Assembly: GCF_019145475.1 (NCBI RefSeq)
Contig: NZ_JAHTKI010000016.1
Coordinates: 62,001 to 126,000 of the forward strand
Source of the DNA: Pseudomonas botevensis
GTDB lineage: Bacteria > Pseudomonadota > Gammaproteobacteria > Pseudomonadales > Pseudomonadaceae
Reading direction: 5' to 3'
Length of the DNA: 64,000 bases
Made by a program: the position numbers and the translations under genes. The notes under the pieces were generated by a model. The model was not told the origin of the DNA and made no database searches. It worked only from the letters and a program-made list of their open reading frames with translations. The first letter of the stretch is position 1. Every line of letters starts with the position of its first letter. This document shows positions 45,456 through 53,552 of the stretch, one piece after another.

Positions 45456-46534
45456 TGCAGCAACAGCGAGAGCCGTCTGCCTCGGAAAGCTACTTCTGGC
45501 CCAGTGTCTGGGCGATTGGCTTGCACGTGCTGGTGTTCGGCATGCTGTTCGTCAGTTTCGCCCTGACGCCGGAGCTGCCGCCGGCCAAGCCGATTGTCCA
45601 GGCGACCCTGTACCAACTGAAATCGAAAAGTCAGGCAACCACCCAGACCAATCAGAAGATTGCGGGTGAGGCGAAGAAATCCGCCGCGCGCCAGACCGAA
45701 GTCGAGCAGATGGAGCAGAAAAAGGTCGAGCAGGAAGCGATAAAGGCTGCGGAACAAAAGAAAGAAGAAGCGGCTCAAAAGGCCGAGGAAGCCAAGAAGG
45801 CCGATGAGGCGAAGAAAGCGGACGAGGCGAAAAAGGCTGATGAAGCCAAGAAAGCCGATGATGCGAAGAAAGCCGCCGACGCCAAGAAGGCAGAAGAGAA
45901 ACAATTGGCTGATATAGCCAAGAAGAAAGCTGAAGAAGAAGCCAAGAAGGCTGCTGAAGAAGAGGCCAAGAAAGCGGCCGCTGAAGAAGCCAAGAAGAAG
46001 ATCGTCGAAGACGCGAAGAAGAAAGCCGCCGAAGACGCCAAGAAGAAAGCTGAAGCTGAAGAGGCGAAGAAGAAAGTCGCCGACGAAGCGAAGAAGAAAG
46101 CTGCTGCCGATGCTGCGAAGAAGAAATCGCAAGAGGCGGCACGTAAATCCGCCGAAGACAAAAAGGCTCAGGCCCTGGCAGATTTGCTTTCCGACACGCC
46201 GCAGCGTCAGCAGGCCTTGGCCGATGAGCAGGGTGACGAAGTCGCGGGCAGTTTCGATGACCTGATTCGTGCGCGAGCAGCGGAAGGCTGGGCACGTCCT
46301 CCTTCGGCACGCAAAGGCATGACGGTCGTGCTGCAAATCGGCATGTTGCCGGACGGTACGGTGACTTCGGTCAGCGTGGCCAAGTCCAGTGGCGACGGTC
46401 CGTTCGATGCTTCGGCAGTGGCGGCGGTCAAGAATATTGGACGTTTGACGGAAATGCAGGGAATGAAGCCGAGCGATTTCGCTCCGTATCGTTCGTTCAA
46501 GATGACATTTACACCTGAGGATCTAGCCTTGTGA
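45455..46534 (+). CDS. tolA: TolA envelope-spanning protein
   Basis: 359 residues. Domain I has one transmembrane helix (about 16-38). Domain II (about 70-245) is an Ala/Lys/Glu-rich long helix, including near-perfect A-K-K-A-D-E-A-K-K-A-D repeats around residues 113-150. Domain III (about 255-359) is the globular part that binds Pal and TolB, colicins and phage proteins. It couples the TolQR motor to the outer membrane. The stop overlaps the tolB GTG by 4 bp (GTGA). Confidence 0.97.
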   Translation: MQQQREPSASESYFWPSVWAIGLHVLVFGMLFVSFALTPELPPAKPIVQATLYQLKSKSQATTQTNQKIAGEAKKSAARQTEVEQMEQKKVEQEAIKAAEQKKEEAAQKAEEAKKADEAKKADEAKKADEAKKADDAKKAADAKKAEEKQLADIAKKKAEEEAKKAAEEEAKKAAAEEAKKKIVEDAKKKAAEDAKKKAEAEEAKKKVADEAKKKAAADAAKKKSQEAARKSAEDKKAQALADLLSDTPQRQQALADEQGDEVAGSFDDLIRARAAEGWARPPSARKGMTVVLQIGMLPDGTVTSVSVAKSSGDGPFDASAVAAVKNIGRLTEMQGMKPSDFAPYRSFKMTFTPEDLAL

Positions 46535-47832
46535 GAAACCTTCTTCGAGGAATGCTCGTTGTGATCTGCTGCATGGCAGGGATCGCGATGGCAGATGAAA
46601 AGAACATTCTGGTTACCAGCGGCAGTGATCGGGCCACCCCGATCGCGGTTGTGCCGTTCGGTTTCCAGGGCGGTGCCGTCCTACCGGATGACATGGCTGA
46701 AATCATTGGTAACGATTTGCGGAACTCGGGCTACTACTCGCCGATTCCGAAGCAGAACCTGATCGGCCAGCCGAGCCAGGCCAGCGAAATCATCTTCCGT
46801 GACTTCAAGGCACTGGGCGCGCAGTACGTCATGGTCGGCAGCATCGTTCCGGCCGGCGGCAAACTGTCGGTGAACTATGCGCTGTTCAACGTCGCGACCG
46901 AGCAGCAAGTGCTGACCGGTTCGGTGTCGGGCGGTGTCGATCAGTTGCGTGACATGGCGCACTACATCTCTGACCAGTCGTTCGAAAAGCTCACCGGTAT
47001 CAAAGGTGCATTCTCCACTCGCCTGCTGTACGTGACGGCCGAGCGTTTCTCCGAGAAGAACACCCGTTACACCCTGCAGCGTTCGGACTATGACGGTGCC
47101 CGCGCCGTGACCCTGCTGCAATCGCGCGAGCCGATCCTGTCGCCGCGTTTCGCACCGGATGGCAAGCGTATCGCCTACGTGTCGTTCGAACAGAAGCGTC
47201 CGCGCATCTTCATGCAGAACATCGACACCGGTCGCCGCGAGCAGATCACCAACTTCGAAGGCCTGAACGGCGCGCCGGCCTGGTCGCCGGATGGCAATCG
47301 CCTGGCGTTCGTGCTGTCGAAGGACGGTAACCCGGACATCTACGTGATGAACCTCGGCTCGCGTCAGATCACCCGTGTGACTGCGGGTCCTGGCATCAAC
47401 ACCGAACCGTACTGGGGCAAGGATGGTTCGACCATCTATTTCACCTCCGACCGTGGTGGCAAGCCGCAGATCTACAAGACCAGCGCCGGTGGCGGTGGTG
47501 CCGAGCGCGTGACGTTCGTAGGTAACTACAACGCCAACCCGAAGCTTTCGGCGGATGAAAAGACCCTGGTGATGATCCATCGTCAGGACGGTTTCACCAA
47601 TTTCAAAGTGGCGGCTCAGGATTTGCAACGCGGAAGTGTAAAAATCCTCACTGATAGCACTCTGGACGAGTCGCCTACTGTTGCGCCCAACGGCACCATG
47701 GTAATCTACGCCACCCGCCAGCAGGGCCGGGGAGTCTTGATGCTCGTGTCCATTAATGGACGCGTGAGGCTCCCGCTTCCTACCGCTCAAGGCGAAGTCA
47801 GAGAACCGTCCTGGTCCCCTTACCTGAACTGA
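46531..47832 (+). CDS. tolB: Tol-Pal periplasmic beta-propeller TolB
   Basis: 433 residues from a GTG. Signal peptide ends at A-M-A before D-E-K-N. The N-terminal alpha/beta domain contacts TolA. The C-terminal six-bladed propeller has repeated W-S-P-D-G / F-A-P-D-G motifs and binds Pal. Length typical. Confidence 0.98.
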   Translation: MRNLLRGMLVVICCMAGIAMADEKNILVTSGSDRATPIAVVPFGFQGGAVLPDDMAEIIGNDLRNSGYYSPIPKQNLIGQPSQASEIIFRDFKALGAQYVMVGSIVPAGGKLSVNYALFNVATEQQVLTGSVSGGVDQLRDMAHYISDQSFEKLTGIKGAFSTRLLYVTAERFSEKNTRYTLQRSDYDGARAVTLLQSREPILSPRFAPDGKRIAYVSFEQKRPRIFMQNIDTGRREQITNFEGLNGAPAWSPDGNRLAFVLSKDGNPDIYVMNLGSRQITRVTAGPGINTEPYWGKDGSTIYFTSDRGGKPQIYKTSAGGGGAERVTFVGNYNANPKLSADEKTLVMIHRQDGFTNFKVAAQDLQRGSVKILTDSTLDESPTVAPNGTMVIYATRQQGRGVLMLVSINGRVRLPLPTAQGEVREPSWSPYLN

Positions 47833-47884
47833 CGCGGCGCTTTACGTTTTACTTAACACACTGGGGTTCATTAGGAGTTTCACG

Positions 47885-48382
47885 ATGGAAATGCTGAAGT
47901 TTGGTAAATTTGCTGCGCTGGCTCTGGCCATGGCTGTAGCTGTAGGTTGCTCCTCCAAGGGCGGCGACAACGCTGGTGAAGGCGCTGTTGATCCAAACGC
48001 TGGTTACGGCGCAAACACTGGTGCAGTTGACGGTTCCCTGAGCGAAGAAGCTGCTCTGCGCGCAATCACCACCTTCTACTTCGAATACGACAGCTCGGAC
48101 CTGAAGCCAGAAGCCATGCGCGCTCTGGATGTTCACGCCAAAGACCTGAAAGCAAACGGCGCTCGCGTTGTTCTGGAAGGCAACACCGACGAACGTGGTA
48201 CTCGTGAGTACAACATGGCACTGGGCGAGCGTCGTGCGAAAGCCGTTCAGCGCTACCTGGTACTGCAAGGTGTTTCCCCAGCTCAGCTGGAACTGGTTTC
48301 CTACGGCGAAGAGCGTCCAGTTGCTACCGGCAACGACGAGCAGTCCTGGGCTCAAAACCGTCGCGTCGAACTGCGTAAGTAA
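47885..48382 (+). CDS. pal: Peptidoglycan-associated lipoprotein Pal (OprL)
   Basis: 165 residues. Lipobox A-V-A-V-G-C with the lipidated Cys at 22. The C-terminal OmpA-like domain (about 55-165) has the peptidoglycan-binding N-T-D-E-R-G-T-R-E-Y-N and G-E-R-R-A motifs. It anchors the outer membrane to the cell wall and is pulled by TolA. AGGAG precedes the ATG. Pseudomonas OprL. Confidence 0.98.
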   Translation: MEMLKFGKFAALALAMAVAVGCSSKGGDNAGEGAVDPNAGYGANTGAVDGSLSEEAALRAITTFYFEYDSSDLKPEAMRALDVHAKDLKANGARVVLEGNTDERGTREYNMALGERRAKAVQRYLVLQGVSPAQLELVSYGEERPVATGNDEQSWAQNRRVELRK

Positions 48383-48388
48383 TTCGAT

Positions 48389-49234
48389 ATGCGAACGTGC
48401 CGTCGTGCTGTAACTGTTCTGGCTCTCAGCCTCGCGCCGCTTGCGGCGTGGGCTGCGGTTCCTGTGGTCGATGACAACTCCGGTTATAACAATAGCGGGA
48501 GCAGTTATCCGCCTGCGGGTTACGGTACGAACGGCGCCTATGCCGGGGGAGCGGCTTCGGCCCCTGCCTCGGCAAACGGCATGCTGTTCAACCAATTGCA
48601 ACAGATGCAGGATCAGATTTCGCGCCAGCAAGGCGTGATCGAAGAACTGCAGAATCAGGTTGCGCGCATGAAGCAGGAATCCCTGGAGCGATACCAGGAT
48701 CTTGATCGGCGCATAGGATCCGGTGCTGCACCTGCCGCGACTCCTGAGAATTCTTCTGCCGGTGGCGATGCAAGTGCTGCTGCCGGTGCTGCTGGTGCCG
48801 CCGCCGGCGCCGGGGCTGCTGCAGCCCAGGCCCCTGCCGCTGGTGGTGAACCGGCTGATCCGGCCAAGGAAAAGCTGTATTACGATGCCGCTTTCGACCT
48901 GATCAAAGCCAAGGATTTCGACAAGGCCAGCCAGGCTTTCTCGGCATTCCTGCGCAAATACCCGAACAGCCAATACGCGGGCAACGCCCAGTACTGGTTG
49001 GGTGAAGTAAACCTGGCCAAAGGTGATCTGCAAGGTGCGGGTCAGGCCTTCGCCAAGGTTTCGCAGCTGTATCCCAAGCACGCCAAGGTGCCGGACTCGC
49101 TGTACAAGCTGGCTGACGTAGAGCGCCGCCTCGGTCACACCGACAAGGTAAAAGGCATTCTGCAGCAGGTCGTGGCCCAGTATCCGGGTACGTCCGCCGC
49201 TCAGTTGGCCCAGCGCGATCTGCAGCGCATGTGA
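48389..49234 (+). CDS. cpoB: Cell division coordinator CpoB (YbgF)
   Basis: 281 residues. Signal peptide of about 22 residues ends W-A. A coiled coil (about 65-105) for trimerisation precedes an Ala/Gly-rich linker (about 110-150), then TPR repeats (about 160-280), with Y-W-L-G-E-V-N and L-Y-K-L-A-D-V motifs. CpoB couples Tol to PBP1B/LpoB in the periplasm. 6 bp after pal. Confidence 0.96.
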   Translation: MRTCRRAVTVLALSLAPLAAWAAVPVVDDNSGYNNSGSSYPPAGYGTNGAYAGGAASAPASANGMLFNQLQQMQDQISRQQGVIEELQNQVARMKQESLERYQDLDRRIGSGAAPAATPENSSAGGDASAAAGAAGAAAGAGAAAAQAPAAGGEPADPAKEKLYYDAAFDLIKAKDFDKASQAFSAFLRKYPNSQYAGNAQYWLGEVNLAKGDLQGAGQAFAKVSQLYPKHAKVPDSLYKLADVERRLGHTDKVKGILQQVVAQYPGTSAAQLAQRDLQRM

Positions 49235-49273
49235 GGCGACTGCCTTGTAAAAAGAGTTACCCCGTTTGGAAGA

Positions 49274-49298
49274 AACCCGCGCCTGTCGCGGGTTTTTT
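49274..49298 (+). terminator. cpoB / Tol-Pal terminator
   Basis: AACCCGCG (49274-49281) pairs with CGCGGGTT (49287-49294), followed by T5. Confidence 0.92.
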
Positions 49299-49416
49299 CG
49301 TTAGAATTCACGCCCTTTTTATGAAACACGCTTCTGGTGATCTACGCGTTGGCGGGGTTGCCTGAAGTGCCTGACGGAGGCGGACAGCCTGTTTAGCTGT
49401 TACGCCCGTGGCGACT

Positions 49417-50064
49417 ATGCAAGACACATTGAGAATCACCGAAGTTTTCTACTCGTTGCAGGGGGAAACGCGGACTGCCGGGCTGCCCACGGTTTTTGTG
49501 CGCCTGACCGGTTGCCCTTTGCGTTGCCAGTACTGCGACAGTGCCTACGCGTTCAGCGGCGGCACGATCCGTACCCTCGACGACATCCTTGAGCAAGTGG
49601 CCGGATTTCGCCCGCGTTACGTGTGCGTCACGGGTGGCGAGCCATTGGCGCAGCCCAATGCCATTCCTTTGCTAACGCAGTTGTGCGATGCCGGTTACGA
49701 AGTGTCGCTGGAAACCAGCGGCGCCCTCGATATCTCGCCCGTCGATCCGCGCGTCAGTCGCGTACTCGACCTGAAGACCCCGGGTTCGAAAGAAGCCCAT
49801 CGCAATCGTTACGAGAACATTGAACTGCTGACCCCCAACGATCAGGTGAAGTTTGTCATCTGCTCGCGGGAGGACTATGACTGGGCCGTGTCCAAGCTGA
49901 TTCAGTACGGTCTCGACCGGCGTGCCGGCGAAGTGCTGTTTTCTCCGAGCCATCACGATCTCAACGCACGGGATCTGGCGGACTGGATAGTCGCGGACAA
50001 CCTGCCAGTGCGTTTGCAATTGCAGCTGCATAAATATCTTTGGAATGACGAGCCGGGGCGCTGA
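49417..50064 (+). CDS. queE: 7-carboxy-7-deazaguanine synthase QueE
   Basis: 215 residues from the ATG at 49417 (M-Q-D-T-L-R-I-T-E-V-F-Y). A GTG three codons earlier (49408) is also possible. QueE is a radical-SAM enzyme that makes 7-carboxy-7-deazaguanine on the queuosine path. The iron-sulfur motif is C-P-L-R-C-Q-Y-C near 32-39 (CX3CX2C). V-T-G-G-E-P follows. It ends one base before queC. Confidence 0.96.
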   Translation: MQDTLRITEVFYSLQGETRTAGLPTVFVRLTGCPLRCQYCDSAYAFSGGTIRTLDDILEQVAGFRPRYVCVTGGEPLAQPNAIPLLTQLCDAGYEVSLETSGALDISPVDPRVSRVLDLKTPGSKEAHRNRYENIELLTPNDQVKFVICSREDYDWAVSKLIQYGLDRRAGEVLFSPSHHDLNARDLADWIVADNLPVRLQLQLHKYLWNDEPGR

Positions 50065-50065
50065 G

Positions 50066-50758
50066 ATGACTGAACAACTGAACACCACTGAAAAGCGCGC
50101 GGTCATTTTGCTGTCCGGCGGACTGGACTCGGCCACCGTCGTGGCGATGGCTCGTGCTGAAGGCTATAGCTGCTACACCATGAGCTTCGATTACGGTCAG
50201 CGTTCCCACGCAGAACTGCACGCCGCTGCACGGGTCGCCCGTGATCTGGGCGTGGTCGAGCATAAGGTGATTGGCCTGAACCTGAATGGCATGGGCGGTT
50301 CGGCGCTGACCGATACCAGCATCGACATTCCAGAAGAGTTGGGCGAAGGCATTCCGGTGACCTACGTACCGGCGCGCAATACCGTGTTTCTGTCGTTGGC
50401 ATTGGGCTGGGCCGAAGTGCTGGGCGCCCGTGACATCTTTATCGGGGTCAACGCGGTGGATTATTCCGGTTACCCGGACTGCCGTCCCGAGTTCATCGAG
50501 TCTTTCGAGCGCATGGCCAATCTGGCGACCAAGGCGGGCGTGGAGGGCAACGGTTTTCGCATCCAGGCACCGCTGCAGAACCTGAGCAAGGCGCAGATTG
50601 TCGAGGCGGGTGTGAAGCTGGGCGTCGACTACGGGCTGACCGTTTCCTGCTATCAGGCTGACGATAATGGCCGTGCTTGCGGCAAATGCGACAGCTGCCG
50701 CCTGCGTGCTGACGGCTTTGCAGCAGCCGGAATCAGCGATCCAACACCTTATTTTTGA
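50066..50758 (+). CDS. queC: 7-cyano-7-deazaguanine synthase QueC
   Basis: 230 residues from the ATG at 50066. QueC turns carboxy-deazaguanine to preQ0 with ATP and ammonia. The PP-loop S-G-G-L-D-S (about 18-23) and the zinc motif C-G-K-C-D-S-C near the C-terminus are present. Second gene of a two-gene queEC unit. Confidence 0.97.
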   Translation: MTEQLNTTEKRAVILLSGGLDSATVVAMARAEGYSCYTMSFDYGQRSHAELHAAARVARDLGVVEHKVIGLNLNGMGGSALTDTSIDIPEELGEGIPVTYVPARNTVFLSLALGWAEVLGARDIFIGVNAVDYSGYPDCRPEFIESFERMANLATKAGVEGNGFRIQAPLQNLSKAQIVEAGVKLGVDYGLTVSCYQADDNGRACGKCDSCRLRADGFAAAGISDPTPYF

Positions 50759-50776
50759 TTATTTTCAAATTAGGTG

Positions 50777-50806
50777 TTGAATAGTCCTTAAAAATCAGTA
50801 TTATAC
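50777..50806 (+). promoter_or_regulatory. tRNA-Lys promoter
   Basis: TTGAAT (50777-50782) and TTATAC (50801-50806) with 18 bp between them; TATTAT at 50799 would give 16 bp. A GC-rich discriminator follows, as expected for a stable RNA gene. Start near 50812. Confidence 0.65.
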
Positions 50807-50821
50807 GCGCCACCACACAGC

Positions 50822-50897
50822 GGGTCGTTAGCTCAGTTGGTAGAGCAGTTGGCTTTTAACCAATTGGTCGTAGGTTCGAATCCCACACGACCCACCA
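50822..50897 (+). tRNA. tRNA-Lys (TTT)
   Basis: 76 nt with CCA encoded. The acceptor stem GGGTCGT pairs with ACGACCC. The anticodon loop C-TTT-TAA gives anticodon UUU. The T loop GGTTCGAATCC is standard. The homologous tRNA-Lys beside queC in P. aeruginosa is an integration site for PAPI-1-type elements; here no duplicated 3' end is seen. Confidence 0.99.
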
Positions 50898-50913
50898 TAT
50901 TTGGCGGTTTAGA

Positions 50914-50958
50914 AAATCCGGAAGGCCCACGAAAGTGAGGATTTCCGGGTTTTTTTTT
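50914..50958 (+). terminator. tRNA-Lys terminator
   Basis: CCGGAA (50918-50923) with TTCCGG (50943-50948) around an imperfect inner stem with a GAAA loop, followed by nine T. Confidence 0.8.
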
Positions 50959-51167
50959 GCCTGCGATTCAGCATTTCTCCTTTCGGCGCCGGCTGCGCTG
51001 ACACAGGTCAGAATCATCTTTTGCATCAGCGGGATATTCTGTAGCCTTGCGCAGCTTCAACGCTGTCCGTGCCTGATAATACTCACTCTCCCGGCGGTGC
51101 CCTGAATGGGTCCGGAGCCGGGTGTATACTCGACTTTCGCGCGAATGCGCCTGCAGGTCTTGCGAAC

Positions 51168-52226
51168 ATGACGCAGATTTCCGAACGCCTCCTGGTACAA
51201 GCCCACCTCGACGCCAAGCAGCCCAAGCCGCTGTCGGCCGAGGAAGAGGCTCATTACCGTTCCGCCATCGCCGCCGAGCTCAAGGCTCAGGACGCGGTGC
51301 TGGTGGCCCACTTTTATTGCGATCCGATCATTCAGGCCCTGGCCGAAGAAACCGGCGGCTGTGTTTCCGACTCCCTGGAAATGGCCCGCTTCGGCAATGC
51401 GCATCCGGCCAAGACCGTGGTTGTTGCCGGCGTGAAATTCATGGGTGAGACCGCGAAGATTCTCAACCCGGAAAAACGCGTGCTGATGCCGACCCTGGAA
51501 GCGACGTGCTCGCTGGATCTGGGTTGCCCGGTGGATGAGTTCTCGGCGTTCTGCGATCAGCACCCGGAACGCACCGTGGTGGTTTACGCCAACACCTCGG
51601 CGGCTGTCAAAGCCCGGGCGGACTGGGTGGTGACCTCCAGTTGCGCGCTGGAAATCGTCGAAAGCCTGATGGATAACGGCGAGACCATTATCTGGGGGCC
51701 GGACAAGCATCTGGGCACTTACATCCAGCGTCAGACCGGCGCTGACATGCTGCTGTGGGATGGTGCCTGCATCGTTCACGAAGAGTTCAAGTCCAAGCAG
51801 CTGGAAGACATGAAGGCGCTGTATCCGGATGCGGCCATTCTGGTACACCCGGAGTCGCCGACTTCGGTGATCGAGCTGGCGGATGCCGTAGGCTCCACCA
51901 GTCAATTGATCGCCGCCGCCCAGACCTTGCCGAACAAGACCCTGATCGTGGCCACCGATCGCGGGATCTTCTACAAGATGCAGCAATTGTGTCCGGACAA
52001 GGTCTTCATCGAGGCGCCAACCGCCGGTAACGGCGCGGCGTGCCGCAGTTGCGCCCATTGCCCGTGGATGGCCATGAACACCCTGGAGCGCACGCTGAAG
52101 TGCCTGAAGGACGGTTCGAACGAAATATTCGTCGACCCGGCGTTGATTCCCCAGGCGATTCGCCCGCTCAAGCGCATGCTCGATTTCACCCAGGCGGCGC
52201 GGATGAAGCTGGCCGGCAACGCTTAA
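51168..52226 (+). CDS. nadA: Quinolinate synthase A
   Basis: 352 residues from the ATG at 51168 (M-T-Q-I-S-E-R-L). NadA condenses iminoaspartate with dihydroxyacetone phosphate to quinolinate in NAD synthesis. It uses a 4Fe-4S cluster: candidate ligands are in E-A-T-C-S-L-D, T-S-S-C-A-L-E and C-R-S-C-A-H-C-P-W-M. The frame also opens upstream without conservation. Candidate -10 TATACT at 51125-51130. Confidence 0.97.
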   Translation: MTQISERLLVQAHLDAKQPKPLSAEEEAHYRSAIAAELKAQDAVLVAHFYCDPIIQALAEETGGCVSDSLEMARFGNAHPAKTVVVAGVKFMGETAKILNPEKRVLMPTLEATCSLDLGCPVDEFSAFCDQHPERTVVVYANTSAAVKARADWVVTSSCALEIVESLMDNGETIIWGPDKHLGTYIQRQTGADMLLWDGACIVHEEFKSKQLEDMKALYPDAAILVHPESPTSVIELADAVGSTSQLIAAAQTLPNKTLIVATDRGIFYKMQQLCPDKVFIEAPTAGNGAACRSCAHCPWMAMNTLERTLKCLKDGSNEIFVDPALIPQAIRPLKRMLDFTQAARMKLAGNA

Positions 52227-52239
52227 GCGGCAAAAAAAC

Positions 52240-52328
52240 TGTGGGAGCGGGCTTGCTCGCGAAGAGGGTTATCAGTCGACATCAAGGTTTACTGATACAC
52301 CGCCTTCGCGAGCAAGCCTGCTCCCACA
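52240..52328. repeat. REP palindrome pair
   Basis: TGTGGGAGCGGGCTTGCTCG with inverted CGAGCAAGCCTGCTCCCACA. It follows nadA and may act as a terminator for it. Confidence 0.92.
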
Positions 52329-52349
52329 TTTGTTTTCGGCGTCGGAAAA

Positions 52350-52838
52350 TTATTTGCTCTTCTTCGGAATCCGCACCACGCGGGTATCGGAATAGATGTC
52401 ATGCCAGGTGCGTTTCTGCTTGTCGAACAGCGACCAGAAAAACCCCACGCCCAGACACAGCCACGATGCGATGGATACCATGAACCGCAGCAGCGCCTGC
52501 CACAGGCTGATTGCGCGGCCATCGGCGTTCTGCACGCGAATGCCCCACACCTGCATGCCCAGCGTCTGGCCGGCGTGGGTCCAGAACTTGGCGAAGAAGG
52601 CGAACAGCACCAGCAGCAGCACGGTGGAGTACAGCGGGTCGCCATCCAGCTTCCCGGCATCGGTCAGGACGCGCAGGCGCTCTTCGCCGATGATTGCGGC
52701 CTGAATCATCTTGTAGATGCCGCCGGTGACGATCAGCAGGGCGGTACACAGGAGGAAGTCATAGAACATCGCTGCCAGGCGACGGCCGAGGCCAACGGGG
52801 GGGAAGTCGCCCTGGGGGGTGAGCAGGTGTTTCGACAT
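52350..52838 (-). CDS. RDD family membrane protein
   Basis: 162 residues. R-R-L-A-A-M-F-Y-D-F near 19-28 carries the Arg/Asp signature. Hydrophobic segments near 25-48, 70-88 and 118-138, and the G-Q-T-L-G-M-Q-V-W-G-I-R-V motif near 90-102. It is not part of a MoxR operon, unlike the RDD gene at 10268-10993. Function unknown. It converges on nadA. Confidence 0.92.
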   Translation of the reverse strand: MSKHLLTPQGDFPPVGLGRRLAAMFYDFLLCTALLIVTGGIYKMIQAAIIGEERLRVLTDAGKLDGDPLYSTVLLLVLFAFFAKFWTHAGQTLGMQVWGIRVQNADGRAISLWQALLRFMVSIASWLCLGVGFFWSLFDKQKRTWHDIYSDTRVVRIPKKSK

Positions 52839-52891
52839 GGCAGCCTCTGGACCGGAAATGAAGCGCCATTTTACGGATTCGCGCGCACAAA

Positions 52892-52924
52892 AAAGCCCCT
52901 GATATCAATATCAGGGGCTTTTTC
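52892..52924 (-). terminator. Cold-shock gene terminator
   Basis: AAAGCCCCTGATAT (52892-52905) pairs with ATATCAGGGGCTTT (52908-52921). It ends the cold-shock transcript before the RDD gene. Confidence 0.88.
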
Positions 52925-52935
52925 GTTACAGAAGA

Positions 52936-53148
52936 TCAGGCTTCTGCGATGACTTCATCAGCCTGCATGCCTTTCTGGCCTTGCACGGCAACGAAGGTCA
53001 CTTTCTGGCCTTCTTTCAGGCTCTTGAAGCCGCTGCCTTGAATGGCGCGGAAATGCACGAACAGATCCGGACCGCTTTCTGGAGTGATAAAACCAAAACC
53101 TTTCTCGTCGTTAAACCACTTGACGGTACCGCTCTGACGTGTGGACAT
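52936..53148 (-). CDS. CspA-family cold-shock protein
   Basis: 70 residues, one cold-shock domain: G-T-V-K-W-F-N, RNP1 K-G-F-G-F-I and RNP2 D-L-F-V-H-F. It binds RNA and ssDNA as a chaperone and anti-terminator. AGGAA before the ATG. Similar to P. aeruginosa and P. fragi cold-shock proteins; cold induction is not shown here. Confidence 0.96.
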   Translation of the reverse strand: MSTRQSGTVKWFNDEKGFGFITPESGPDLFVHFRAIQGSGFKSLKEGQKVTFVAVQGQKGMQADEVIAEA

Positions 53149-53552
53149 TTCTTATTTCCTTTGACGCAAAAATTGATGACAGTCTCTTTCTCATGAAAGA
53201 GTACTGGGGCTGGTTGCAGGAGAGTAAGAAGACGTCGAACGGGATGTAGCTAACTTGTAGGCTACTGCCCAGGTCACGATTCCAAGCTGACCCATGCAAA
53301 CACAGTGGACAAACTCTACGCCAACTACGGGAGGAAAAACAAGCCCCGTGAAGGCCCCGGTTTTCCTGCCCCTGATGGCAGTTAGTCGATTTGCGGAAGT
53401 GGCTTATACGATTAGCTTGTTCAATTGTTTTCGAACGTTATAAGCCAAGTTCATATTCGAATCGGATGTAAAAACAATGCACTGTTTTATGGCGATTGCG
53501 TTACACATTAGTGCACGCATAACGCAATCGCGTTACTTATAGAAACAGTCAA
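53149..53552. other. Non-coding region between gcvT and the cold-shock gene
   Basis: 404 bp without a credible gene. It must contain the cold-shock promoter and a possibly long 5' leader. The gcvT end carries a perfect inverted repeat at 53492-53531. Confidence 0.55.
53492..53531. repeat. Perfect 12-bp inverted repeat after gcvT
   Basis: GCGATTGCGTTA (53492-53503) and TAACGCAATCGC (53520-53531) around a 16-bp loop that contains GTGCAC. No T-run follows on either strand, so it is not a classical terminator. It could be a binding site or an RNA structure. Confidence 0.8.

Noticed and set aside
45790..46160. Repeats in tolA as a CRISPR-like array
   Set aside because: The repeats are in frame and encode the helical stalk of TolA; there are no unique spacers and no cas genes.
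50898..52226. Integrated element at tRNA-Lys
   Set aside because: No integrase gene and no second copy of the tRNA 3' end are seen; the terminator and nadA follow directly.
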